Shown here piece after piece: positions 37,004-45,031 of a stretch of 64,000 bases of DNA. The DNA is taken from contig CAIXNB010000033.1 in NCBI GenBank assembly GCA_903920695.1, positions 1-64,000 on the forward strand, written 5' to 3'. The DNA comes from an uncultured beta proteobacterium (GTDB lineage Bacteria > Pseudomonadota > Gammaproteobacteria > Burkholderiales > Burkholderiaceae_C). Position 1 is the first letter of the stretch. Each line of letters starts with the position of its first letter. The translations under genes were made by a program, and so were the position numbers. The notes below the pieces were generated by a model. The model did no database searches. It was not told where the DNA came from and saw nothing but the letters and a program-made list of their open reading frames with translations.

Positions 37004-37804
37004 ATGAACAATCAAAATACCCGTTTGAAAATCGCCATCAGCGCCTGCTTTCTGCACCCTGACCCGAACCGCACAGTCTTTGCCAAGAAGACACTGCAGT
37101 ACATCGAGCAGTCGATGGCGCACTGGGTCATGTCAACCGGCGCGCTGCCGGTCATGATCCCGTCGCCGGCTGGCGACAGCGCTGAGACCGAACCGCATTT
37201 CGGCGATTACGCGCAGTGGCTCGACGGCCTGGTGCTGCATGGCGGCGCCGACGTCTGGCCCGGCAGTTACGGCGAGATGCCACTGGAAGAACGCTGGAGC
37301 GGCGACCGCATCCGCGATGAATACGAGATCGCGCTGATCAAAGCCTTTGTCGCCGCCGGCAAGCCGGTGTTCGGTGTTTGCCGCGGCCTGCAACTGATCA
37401 ACGTCGCCTTTGGCGGCACGCTGTTGCAGGACATCGGCACGCAGCGCCCCGGCGCGCTGGCGCACCGCGACGCGGACCGCTACGACCACAATTTTCATCC
37501 GCTCGAAATCGTTCCCGACAGCCGCATGCAGGCGCTGCTGGCTGGGGCACCGAGCTGCAAGATCAACAGCATCCACCACCAGGGCATCAAAGACCTGGCC
37601 AAGGACTTTGTGGTCGAGGCGCGCTGCCCGGACGACGGCATGATCGAAGCCATCCGCTACACCGGTCCGGCTTATGTGGCGGCCGTGCAATGGCACCCCG
37701 AGTTCCACCACAGCGACCTCGGTACGCTCGACGACACACCCTTGCTCAACGATTTTCTCGACGCGGCGCAAGCCGCCAAAACCAAAACGGAAACTACAGC
37801 ATGA
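37004..37804 (+). CDS. PuuD-like gamma-glutamyl hydrolase (class I glutamine amidotransferase fold)
   Basis: 266 aa. Nucleophile C126 in FGVCRGLQL, with H231 and E233 in WHPE, complete the peptidase C26 triad. The family includes gamma-glutamyl-GABA hydrolase PuuD. I chose ATG 37004, where similarity starts; the frame extends to 36920 through the repeat. Its stop overlaps the ALDH start (ATGA). Paired with the glutamine-synthetase-like ligase, it could remove a gamma-glutamyl group added earlier. Confidence 0.85.
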   Translation: MNNQNTRLKIAISACFLHPDPNRTVFAKKTLQYIEQSMAHWVMSTGALPVMIPSPAGDSAETEPHFGDYAQWLDGLVLHGGADVWPGSYGEMPLEERWSGDRIRDEYEIALIKAFVAAGKPVFGVCRGLQLINVAFGGTLLQDIGTQRPGALAHRDADRYDHNFHPLEIVPDSRMQALLAGAPSCKINSIHHQGIKDLAKDFVVEARCPDDGMIEAIRYTGPAYVAAVQWHPEFHHSDLGTLDDTPLLNDFLDAAQAAKTKTETTA

Positions 37805-39174
37805 ATCAACTCGCAATCCACAACCCGGCCAACGGCAACCTGATCACGCAGGTGCACGCCGATGATGCCGCGTCGGTCGCGGCCAAGGCGGCGCGTGCAC
37901 GCGCGGCGCAACCCGGCTGGCTGGCGCTGCCGCTGGCTGAGCGCAAAGCCTGCATCACGCGCTTTCGCGCCGGTATGGTGGCCGAACTTGAAGTACTGGC
38001 CGCCATCATGACGAGCGAGACTGGCAAGCCGATCAAGATGTCGCGCAACGAACTCAACGGCTTGCTCGGGCGCATCGACTTCTTCCTCAAAGAGGTCGAT
38101 GCCCAGCTCGTGACCGAAACCGTCTTTGCCGACGGCGGCATGACCGAGCAGATCGAGCACACACCGCTCGGTCTGGTGGTCAACATCTCGGCCTGGAACT
38201 ACCCCTGGTTTGTCGGCGGAAACGTCTACATTCCGGCACTGCTCACGGGCAACGCCGTGCTCTACAAAGCGTCTGAATTCGCAACACTGACCGGCCTCGC
38301 AATGGCGCGGCTGCTGTATGGCGCCGGCGTGCCGCAGGATGTGTTCATCACCGTCGTCGGTGGTGGCGATGTCGGGCAGGCATTGCTCGAACAGAAGATC
38401 GACGGCCTGTTCTTCACCGGCTCCTACGCCACCGGCGCGCGCATCGCGCAGGCGCTGGGGCCGCGCATGGTCAAGCTGCAACTCGAACTCGGCGGCAAGG
38501 ACCCGACCTATGTCTGCGAGAACGCCGACCCGAGGGCGGCGGCCGAGTCGCTGGCCGATGGCGCCATGTACAACACCGGCCAGAGCTGCTGCTCGGTCGA
38601 GCGCATCTACGTGCACGAGACCATTTACGACGCCTTCGTCGCATCTTTCGTTGAAACCGTGCGCGGCTTCAAGGTCGGCGACCCGGCCAGTGAGGACACT
38701 TACATCGGTGCCATCACACGCGCGCCGCAGCTCGCCGTGCTCGATGCCCAAGTGGCCGACGCCAAAGCCAAGGGTGCGACACTGCTGCTGGGTGGCACGC
38801 GCCTGCCCGGTCCGGGCAACTGGTACGCGCCAACGGTTTTCTCGAACGTGAACCACAGCATGGAGTTGATGCGCGAGGAAAGCTTCGGCCCGATCATCGG
38901 CATCCAGAAGGTCTCGGGCGATGCCGAAGCGGTCAAGCTCATGAACGACACGCGCTACGGCCTGACCGCCGGCGTCTACACGCCCGACGAGGCGCGCGCC
39001 AAGGCACTGCTGGCGCAAGTCAACGCCGGCAGCGTCTACTGGAACTGCTGCGACCGCGTCAGCCCGCGCCTGCCCTGGAGCGGCCACGGCGATTCCGGTG
39101 TCGGCCTGACCCTGTCCACCTACGGCATCCAGACCTTCACCCGGCCCAAGGCATGGCATCTGCGGCAGGCATAA
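37801..39174 (+). CDS. NAD(P)-dependent aldehyde dehydrogenase
   Basis: 457 aa. Oxyanion N133 (SAWNYPW), general base E229 (LELGGKDP) and nucleophile C263 (TGQSCCS) are present. Possible substrates are acetaldehyde from PhnX, phosphonoacetaldehyde, or a gamma-glutamyl aldehyde as for PuuC. No phosphonoacetate hydrolase (PhnA) is nearby, which argues against a PhnY role. It is the last gene of the operon, followed by a repeat. Confidence 0.88.
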   Translation: MNQLAIHNPANGNLITQVHADDAASVAAKAARARAAQPGWLALPLAERKACITRFRAGMVAELEVLAAIMTSETGKPIKMSRNELNGLLGRIDFFLKEVDAQLVTETVFADGGMTEQIEHTPLGLVVNISAWNYPWFVGGNVYIPALLTGNAVLYKASEFATLTGLAMARLLYGAGVPQDVFITVVGGGDVGQALLEQKIDGLFFTGSYATGARIAQALGPRMVKLQLELGGKDPTYVCENADPRAAAESLADGAMYNTGQSCCSVERIYVHETIYDAFVASFVETVRGFKVGDPASEDTYIGAITRAPQLAVLDAQVADAKAKGATLLLGGTRLPGPGNWYAPTVFSNVNHSMELMREESFGPIIGIQKVSGDAEAVKLMNDTRYGLTAGVYTPDEARAKALLAQVNAGSVYWNCCDRVSPRLPWSGHGDSGVGLTLSTYGIQTFTRPKAWHLRQA

Positions 39175-39213
39175 GCGACAACGTGACAATGCGGATCATG
39201 CAGTCCCCGCGAC

Positions 39214-39296
39214 TGTCATCCCGGGCTTGACCCGGGATCCATGTCTTATGACAACGACACGCGAAGCATGGATTGCGGGTCAAGCCCGGGATGACA
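39214..39296. repeat. Dispersed double-palindrome repeat, copy C
   Basis: The longest copy: TGTCATCCCGGGCTTGAC, then GGATCC, a short insert, GCGAAGCATGGATTGCGG and the closing CCCGGGATGACA. It lies after the last phn gene and before the HAD gene, so it may help end the operon transcript. Confidence 0.88.
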
Positions 39297-39308
39297 ATCC
39301 ACTGATTT

Positions 39309-39992
39309 GTGGAAAGTACCGATCCATTGGCAAATCTCACCCTATTTGACCTCGACCACACGCTGCTCACTGGCGACAGCGATGTGCTGTGGTGCGACTT
39401 CCTAATCGAGCAGGGCGTGCTGGAGCGCGCGAGCTTCGGCGCGCGCAATGCCGACATGGACGCGCGCTACCACGCCGGTACCGTGGGCGTCGAGGAGTTC
39501 GCCAACTTCTACGTCGGCACGCTGGCCGGGCGCACGGCGCAGGACTGGGAACCGCTGCGCCAGATGTTCCTGTCAACGGTGATCGTGCCGCGCATCGGAC
39601 GGGCAGCACGCGATCTGGTCAACCAACACCTGCGTGCCGGTGATCTGGTGGTGATGACCACCGCCACCAATCGTTTCATCACCGAACTCACCGCCCAGCA
39701 CTTCGGCATTGAACACCTGATTGCGACCGAGGTCGAGATGCAGGCGCAGCACTTCACGGGACGCACCACGGGCACGCTCAACATGCGCGAAGGCAAGGTG
39801 ACGCGCCTGCACGACTGGCTGGCCGCCATCGGGCGGCGCATCGGCGATTTCGACAGCACGGCCTACAGCGATTCCAGCAACGACCTCCCCCTGCTGCAAG
39901 TGGTGGACCGCGCCGTCGCCGTGGACCCGGATGCGCGCTTGCAGGTCACCGCCCAAGCACAGGGCTGGTCGATCCTGCGCCTGCCACGCTGA
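39309..39992 (+). CDS. HAD-IB-family phosphatase (SerB-like)
   Basis: 227 aa, GTG start. Motif I LFDLDHTLL with D14 and D16, motif II in VVMTTATN, and late YSDSSNDLPLL are the HAD-IB set shared with phosphoserine phosphatase and related phosphatases. It follows the phn operon across a repeat and may be separately expressed. A link to phosphonates is possible but unsupported. Confidence 0.85.
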   Translation: MESTDPLANLTLFDLDHTLLTGDSDVLWCDFLIEQGVLERASFGARNADMDARYHAGTVGVEEFANFYVGTLAGRTAQDWEPLRQMFLSTVIVPRIGRAARDLVNQHLRAGDLVVMTTATNRFITELTAQHFGIEHLIATEVEMQAQHFTGRTTGTLNMREGKVTRLHDWLAAIGRRIGDFDSTAYSDSSNDLPLLQVVDRAVAVDPDARLQVTAQAQGWSILRLPR

Positions 39993-39995
39993 ATC

Positions 39996-40096
39996 ATTCC
40001 ATTTCCAAATCATCCCTGTCGTTGTTGCTTCGCCTTGCCATGCTAGAGCACTGTCTGCGGCTTCGCGCCTAGACAGAAATGATTTGGAAATGGAAT
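39996..40096. terminator. Bidirectional hairpin between convergent genes
   Basis: 25-bp arms at 39996-40020 (start ATTCCATTTCCAAATCAT) and 40072-40096 (reverse complement) have two mismatches and a 51-nt loop. They lie just past the stops of the HAD gene (+) and chrA (-). The position suits a shared terminator, though no T-run follows; it could also be a repeat element. Confidence 0.7.
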
Positions 40097-40101
40097 CAGA
40101 G

Positions 40102-41445
40102 TCAGCGCGCCAACTGCCAGAGCAAACCCAACGCGCCACACCCGGCAATGACCGGGATGACGCCGAGCTTGAAGCGAACGATGGCCACGCCAGCGGCCAA
40201 ACCGATCAGCAGTGAAGCCCATTCAAAGGCGCCCGCCAGGCCTTTGGGCCAGAGCACGTGGTAGACAAAGAACAGGGCCAGATTGGCGATGACGCCGACC
40301 ACCGCCGCCGTGATGGCGGTCAGCGGCGCGGTGAATTTGAGATTGCCGTGTGTCGATTCGATGAACGGACCGCCCGCCAGGATGAAAAAGAACGAGGGCA
40401 GAAAAGTGAAATAGGTCACCACCGTGGCCGCGACAGCGCCAGATAGAAACAGTGAAGCCGTTCCGAAAATCGCCTGCGTCCAGCCGCCGACAAAACCGAC
40501 GAAGGCGACCACCATGATGAGCGGCCCCGGCGTCGTCTCGCCCAAGGCCAGGCCGTCGATAATCTGTGCCGCGCTGAGCCAGTGGAAGCGCTCAACAGCG
40601 CCCTGGTAGACATAGGGCAGCACGGCATAGGCGCCACCAAAAGTCAGCAGCGCGGCCTTGGTGAAGAACCAGGCCATTTGCGTCAGCACGCCATCCCAGC
40701 CATAGACCCAGACAAGAGCGCCAATGCCCGCCAGCCAGAGCCCGAGCGACACCAGCACCACGCGCAGCAGACGCGTCCAGCGGAACAAGGCATGCGCGGG
40801 CGTCGGCGTTGCATCGTCAATCAGGGCTGGGCCGTAAGCCTTTTCCGCTGTTCCATGCGCACCGCCGAGGGCGAATTTTTCCGGCGCCACACGGCCACCG
40901 ATGTAACCCGCAAGGCCAGCGGCCAGCACAATCAGCGGGAACGGCAGCTGCAGCGCATAAATGCCAATGAAGGCCACGACGGCAATGCCCCACAGCAGAT
41001 TGTTTTTCAGTGCCCGGCTGCCAATGCGGTGCGCCGCTGACACCACGATGGCCGTTACAGCGGGCTTGATGCCGTAGAGCAAGCCAGCCACGGCCGGCAC
41101 CTCGCCAAAGGCCAGATAGACCCAGGACAGGCCAATCAGGATGAACAGCGAAGGCAGCACAAACAGACAACCGGCCACGATGCCACCCCAGGTTCGGTGC
41201 AACAACCAGCCCAGGTAGATGGCGAGCTGCTGCGCTTCCGGCCCGGGCAGCAGCATGCAGTAATTCAGGGCGTGCAGGAAGCGGTTTTCCGAGATCCAAC
41301 GGCGCCGCTCCACCAGGTCCTGGTGCATGATGGCAATTTGCCCGGCCGGGCCGCCAAAGCTGATGAAGCCCAGGCGCAGCCAGTACCAGAAAGCCTGGCC
41401 CAGCGTCGGCGCCGGCGGTGTCGCGTTGAGGTCCGTTTCGTCCAT
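40102..41445 (-). CDS. chrA: Chromate transporter, long-chain CHR family
   Basis: 447 aa. Two tandem CHR domains: the first has GFISFGGPAGQI and CMLLPGPEAQQ, the second KAALLTFGGAYAVLPYV and ALGETTPGPL, the doubled FGG and PGP motifs of ChrA. It exports chromate using the proton gradient. There is no chrB regulator or other metal gene nearby. It is intact, with about ten membrane segments. Confidence 0.92.
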   Translation of the reverse strand: MDETDLNATPPAPTLGQAFWYWLRLGFISFGGPAGQIAIMHQDLVERRRWISENRFLHALNYCMLLPGPEAQQLAIYLGWLLHRTWGGIVAGCLFVLPSLFILIGLSWVYLAFGEVPAVAGLLYGIKPAVTAIVVSAAHRIGSRALKNNLLWGIAVVAFIGIYALQLPFPLIVLAAGLAGYIGGRVAPEKFALGGAHGTAEKAYGPALIDDATPTPAHALFRWTRLLRVVLVSLGLWLAGIGALVWVYGWDGVLTQMAWFFTKAALLTFGGAYAVLPYVYQGAVERFHWLSAAQIIDGLALGETTPGPLIMVVAFVGFVGGWTQAIFGTASLFLSGAVAATVVTYFTFLPSFFFILAGGPFIESTHGNLKFTAPLTAITAAVVGVIANLALFFVYHVLWPKGLAGAFEWASLLIGLAAGVAIVRFKLGVIPVIAGCGALGLLWQLAR

Positions 41446-41505
41446 GCTGAGCTTGTACCATAGGGCGTAGTCGCGTGAACGCTAAACTTGGCGGGAAAGG
41501 GAGCA

Positions 41506-42690
41506 ATGGCACCTGAAGACAACACACAGCTGAAGTTCGGCGTTCACCCGGACGTGCTCAGGCTCGGGCTGGTGAGCTTTCTAACGGATCTGAGCTCCGA
41601 GATGATCTTCTCGGTCTTTGCGATCTTCTTGACGACGGTTGCCGGCGCCTCGGCGGCCTTGCTCGGCCTGATTGAGGGCCTGGCCGATTTGTCGGCATCC
41701 TCGCTCAATTTCCTCGCCGGCTGGTTGTCGGACCGCAGTGGCAAGCGCAAGGGCTTTGCCATCGCCGGCTACGGCTTCTCGACCCTGGCCAAAGTTATTT
41801 TACTGATCAGCAGCTCGGTCACCGGCCTGGCTGTGTTTCGCGTCATCGAACGTCTGGGCAAGAGTTTTCGCGGTCCGCCGCGCGATGCCTGGCTCTCTAC
41901 GCTGGCCGACAAGAGCAGCCGCGGCTACGCCTTTGGCGTGCACAAGGCACTTGACAAAGCCGGCGCCGTGCTCGGTCCGCTGATAGCCTACGGCCTGTTG
42001 TCCCGGCTTGGCAGCGGTGCCTCGACCTACCGCGTGCTGTTCTGGATCGCGCTCATTCCAGCCCTGCTCAGTGTGCTGGTGCTGACTTCCGTCACCGAGC
42101 GGCCCGGCGTGGCGCACCCGCGCGAAAACATGTTGGCGACCTGGAAGACACTGAGCCCCGGTTTCAAGCGCTACTTGGTGTCATCGGCCATTTTTTCACT
42201 GGCCTATTTCAGCTTCAGCTTCTTGCTGTTGCGCGCCCATAGCGTCGGCTTTTCGGTCGAGCACATCGTGCTGCTCTACGCCTTGTTCAACGTCGCCTTT
42301 GTCGTGACCTCGCCGCTGATCGGCAAACTCGGCGACCGCGTTGGCCGCGCGCGCATGATCATGCTGGGCTACACGGTCTACCTGCTGATGAGCCTGGGCT
42401 TCGCCTTTGCCAGCACGCAGCCGCAGGTCATCGCGCTGTTCGTCGTCTTTGGCGTCTTCTACGCCATTGACGAAGCGCAGAGCAAAGCCTTTATCGCCGA
42501 CCTGGAGCAAGAGCGGCGCGCCTCGGCCATCGGCGTCTACAATTTTCTGACCGGTCTGATTTATCTGCCGGCCTCGCTGATCGCCGGCGCCCTGTGGCTG
42601 CTGCAGCCAGCCAGCGCTTTTTTGCTAGCGGCTGGCCTGGCCCTGGCAGCGCTGCTGGCGTTTGCGTTGCTGCGGCCGGACCGGCACTGA
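41506..42690 (+). CDS. MFS transporter
   Basis: 394 aa, about twelve membrane helices. The loop GWLSDRSGKRKG matches the MFS motif after helix 2, and RLGKSFRGPPRDAWL is conserved in one MFS branch. Substrate unknown. I chose ATG 41506 with AAAGGGAG upstream, not the TTG at 41488. The acyl-CoA synthetase gene follows 24 nt later, so the two may form an operon. Confidence 0.87.
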   Translation: MAPEDNTQLKFGVHPDVLRLGLVSFLTDLSSEMIFSVFAIFLTTVAGASAALLGLIEGLADLSASSLNFLAGWLSDRSGKRKGFAIAGYGFSTLAKVILLISSSVTGLAVFRVIERLGKSFRGPPRDAWLSTLADKSSRGYAFGVHKALDKAGAVLGPLIAYGLLSRLGSGASTYRVLFWIALIPALLSVLVLTSVTERPGVAHPRENMLATWKTLSPGFKRYLVSSAIFSLAYFSFSFLLLRAHSVGFSVEHIVLLYALFNVAFVVTSPLIGKLGDRVGRARMIMLGYTVYLLMSLGFAFASTQPQVIALFVVFGVFYAIDEAQSKAFIADLEQERRASAIGVYNFLTGLIYLPASLIAGALWLLQPASAFLLAAGLALAALLAFALLRPDRH

Positions 42691-42714
42691 AATTATTTTG
42701 AAACCAAGGAAACT

Positions 42715-44268
42715 ATGAACCCTATGATTCGTCGCCAGACCCTGGGTGATGTGCTGCGCCGCACGGCACTGCGCGTACCCGCCAAGACCGCCATCATTTG
42801 TGGCGAAACACAATGGACTTATGCCGAGTTCGATGCCCTGGTGACCCGCTTGGCAGCGGGCCTGGCCAGCATCGGCGTGCAGCAGGGCGAGCGCGTCGCC
42901 GTACTGGCGCGCAATTCGCACGGCTTTGCCGCGCTGCGCTTTGCGTTGGCGCGCCTGGGTGCCGTGCTGGTGCCGATCAACTTCATGCTCAAGGCCGAAG
43001 AAGTCGCCTTCATCCTGCGCCACGCCGGCGCGCGCACGCTGGCCACCGACAGCGGCCTGGCGGACCTGGCACGCGCAGCCGCTGCGCTGCAAACCGAGGT
43101 ACGCGAGTTCATTTGGCTGCCCTCGGAAGACCCGAGCACGCCAGCCGCTGGCATGCACAGCTTTGACACCCTGGCCGCCTGCAGCGCGCCCCTGCCGCAG
43201 ATCAAGCTGACCAGCACCGATCTGCTGCAGATCGTTTACACCAGCGGCACCGAATCAAGCCCGAAAGGCGTGATGCTGACGCACGACGCCGTGCTCTGGC
43301 AGTACGTGAGCTGCCTGGTCGATGCCGAGATCACGGCGCAGGACTTGACGCTGCACGCGCTGCCGCTGTACCACTGCGCGCAGCTTGATGTCTTCTTCGG
43401 GCCGGCCATCTTCATCGGCAGCACCAGCGTCATCACCTCGAAGCCGGTACCCGATAACCTGCTGGCGTTGATCGAGAAGTTCAAGGTCACGAGTTTCTTT
43501 GCGCCACCAACGGTCTGGATCGCGCTGCTGCGCTCGCCCGCCTTCAGCGTCGAACGCCTGGCGAGCCTGATCAAGGGCTATTACGGCGCCTCCATCATGC
43601 CGGTCGAGGTGCTGCGCGAACTTGCCGCACGCCTGCCCAAGGTGCGCCTGTGGAACCTCTACGGCCAGACCGAAATCGCGCCACTGGCGACCATGCTCGG
43701 CCCGGATGACCAGTTGCGCAAACCCGGCTCCTGCGGCCGCGCCGTGCTCAACGTCGAGACGCGCGTGGTGGACGACCAGATGCAGGACGTGCGCGTGGGC
43801 GAGGTCGGCGAGATCGTGCACCGGTCGCCGCACCTGATGCTGGGCTACTTCCATGACGACGAGCGCACGCGCGCTGCCTTCACGGGCGACTGGTTTCACA
43901 GCGGCGATCTGGGCATCATCGACGCCGAGGGTTTCATCAGCGTGGTCGACCGCATGAAGGACATGATCAAGTCGGGCGGCGAGAACGTCGCCAGCCGCGA
44001 GGTCGAGGAAATGATTTACCGCATGCCGCAGGTCAGCGAAGTGGCGGTGATCGGCCTGGCCGACCCGCGCTGGGTCGAGGCCGTCACGGCCGTGATCGTG
44101 CTCAAGGACGGCCAGTTTTTGACCGAGGCCGAAGTCATGGCCCACTGCAACACGCACATGGCCAGCTTCAAGAGCCCGAAACGCGTGGTCTTCACCGACG
44201 CCCTGCCAAAGAACCCGAGCGGCAAGTTGCTCAAGCGCGAACTGCGTCGCAGCTACGACAAGCCATAG
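42715..44268 (+). CDS. AMP-binding acyl-CoA synthetase
   Basis: 517 aa, ANL-superfamily adenylating enzyme. P-loop YTSGTESSPKG, YGQTE, HSGDLG and C-terminal PKNPSGKLLKR (catalytic lysine) are present. It would activate a carboxylic acid, probably medium or long chain, as an adenylate then a CoA thioester. The order after an MFS gene suggests uptake and activation of one acid; identity unknown. Confidence 0.9.
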   Translation: MNPMIRRQTLGDVLRRTALRVPAKTAIICGETQWTYAEFDALVTRLAAGLASIGVQQGERVAVLARNSHGFAALRFALARLGAVLVPINFMLKAEEVAFILRHAGARTLATDSGLADLARAAAALQTEVREFIWLPSEDPSTPAAGMHSFDTLAACSAPLPQIKLTSTDLLQIVYTSGTESSPKGVMLTHDAVLWQYVSCLVDAEITAQDLTLHALPLYHCAQLDVFFGPAIFIGSTSVITSKPVPDNLLALIEKFKVTSFFAPPTVWIALLRSPAFSVERLASLIKGYYGASIMPVEVLRELAARLPKVRLWNLYGQTEIAPLATMLGPDDQLRKPGSCGRAVLNVETRVVDDQMQDVRVGEVGEIVHRSPHLMLGYFHDDERTRAAFTGDWFHSGDLGIIDAEGFISVVDRMKDMIKSGGENVASREVEEMIYRMPQVSEVAVIGLADPRWVEAVTAVIVLKDGQFLTEAEVMAHCNTHMASFKSPKRVVFTDALPKNPSGKLLKRELRRSYDKP

Positions 44269-44401
44269 GCCAGATCCGGGCCAGCGCGCTCGGCCGTTAT
44301 CGACCCGCGAACGAGCTTTCCATGCGAGTGTTTCTGGCGCGGCCCCTGTTGGCCGCTCTGACCCCATCCCTTTCATCCCTTAGCCAAGCCACCGTCACAC
44401 C

Positions 44402-45001
44402 ATGACCGCCGATCTGATTGCCGGCTTCCTGTCTGGGGCCGCGCTGATCATCGCCATTGGCGCCCAGAACGCGTTTGTTCTGCGCCAAGGTCTGCGCCGC
44501 GAACACGTGCTGCCAATCGTCCTGGTCTGTGCCGGTGCGGATGCGCTCCTGATTGCCGCCGGTGTCGCCGGTCTGGGCGCCTTGGTTCAGTCCACGCCCG
44601 GCGCCCTGCACCTGGTCCGCTATGGCGGCGCTGCCTTTCTGCTGGCCTATGGCCTGGCGGCAGCGCGACGCGCACTGCAGGCCCACGAACTGAGGGTCGA
44701 TTCCGGCGTCGGGGCGTCACTCGGCGTGGCCATGACGACCTGCCTGGCTTTCACCTTTCTCAACCCGCATGTCTATCTCGACACCGTGATTTTGCTCGGC
44801 TCGCTGGCCACTCAGCGTGGCGAGCCTGGACGCTGGGTCTTCGCCGGCGCCGCGGCAACGGCGAGTTTCGTCTGGTTCTTTGGCCTCGGCTATGGCGCGC
44901 GCCTGCTCGGTCCCATGTTCAGCAAACCAGGCGCCTGGCGCGTTCTGGACGCACTGATCGCCCTGATCATGCTCGGCCTGGGGATGCTGTTGTTGGCCTG
45001 A
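44402..45001 (+). CDS. LysE/ArgO-family amino acid exporter
   Basis: 199 aa, six likely membrane helices. The start GFLSGAALIIAIGAQNAFVLRQGL and FLNPHVYLDTVILLG are characteristic of the LysE/ArgO branch that exports basic amino acids. The 133-nt gap upstream has no gene. It is probably monocistronic and convergent with the sensor kinase gene. Confidence 0.9.
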   Translation: MTADLIAGFLSGAALIIAIGAQNAFVLRQGLRREHVLPIVLVCAGADALLIAAGVAGLGALVQSTPGALHLVRYGGAAFLLAYGLAAARRALQAHELRVDSGVGASLGVAMTTCLAFTFLNPHVYLDTVILLGSLATQRGEPGRWVFAGAAATASFVWFFGLGYGARLLGPMFSKPGAWRVLDALIALIMLGLGMLLLA

Positions 45002-45031
45002 CCCGCAATCCAGGGTTCGCTTGGCAGCGTC

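Noticed and set aside
37801..39174. Phosphonoacetaldehyde dehydrogenase of a PhnW-PhnY-PhnA route.
   Set aside because: No phosphonoacetate hydrolase is in the window and phnX is present, so the hydrolytic route is better supported.
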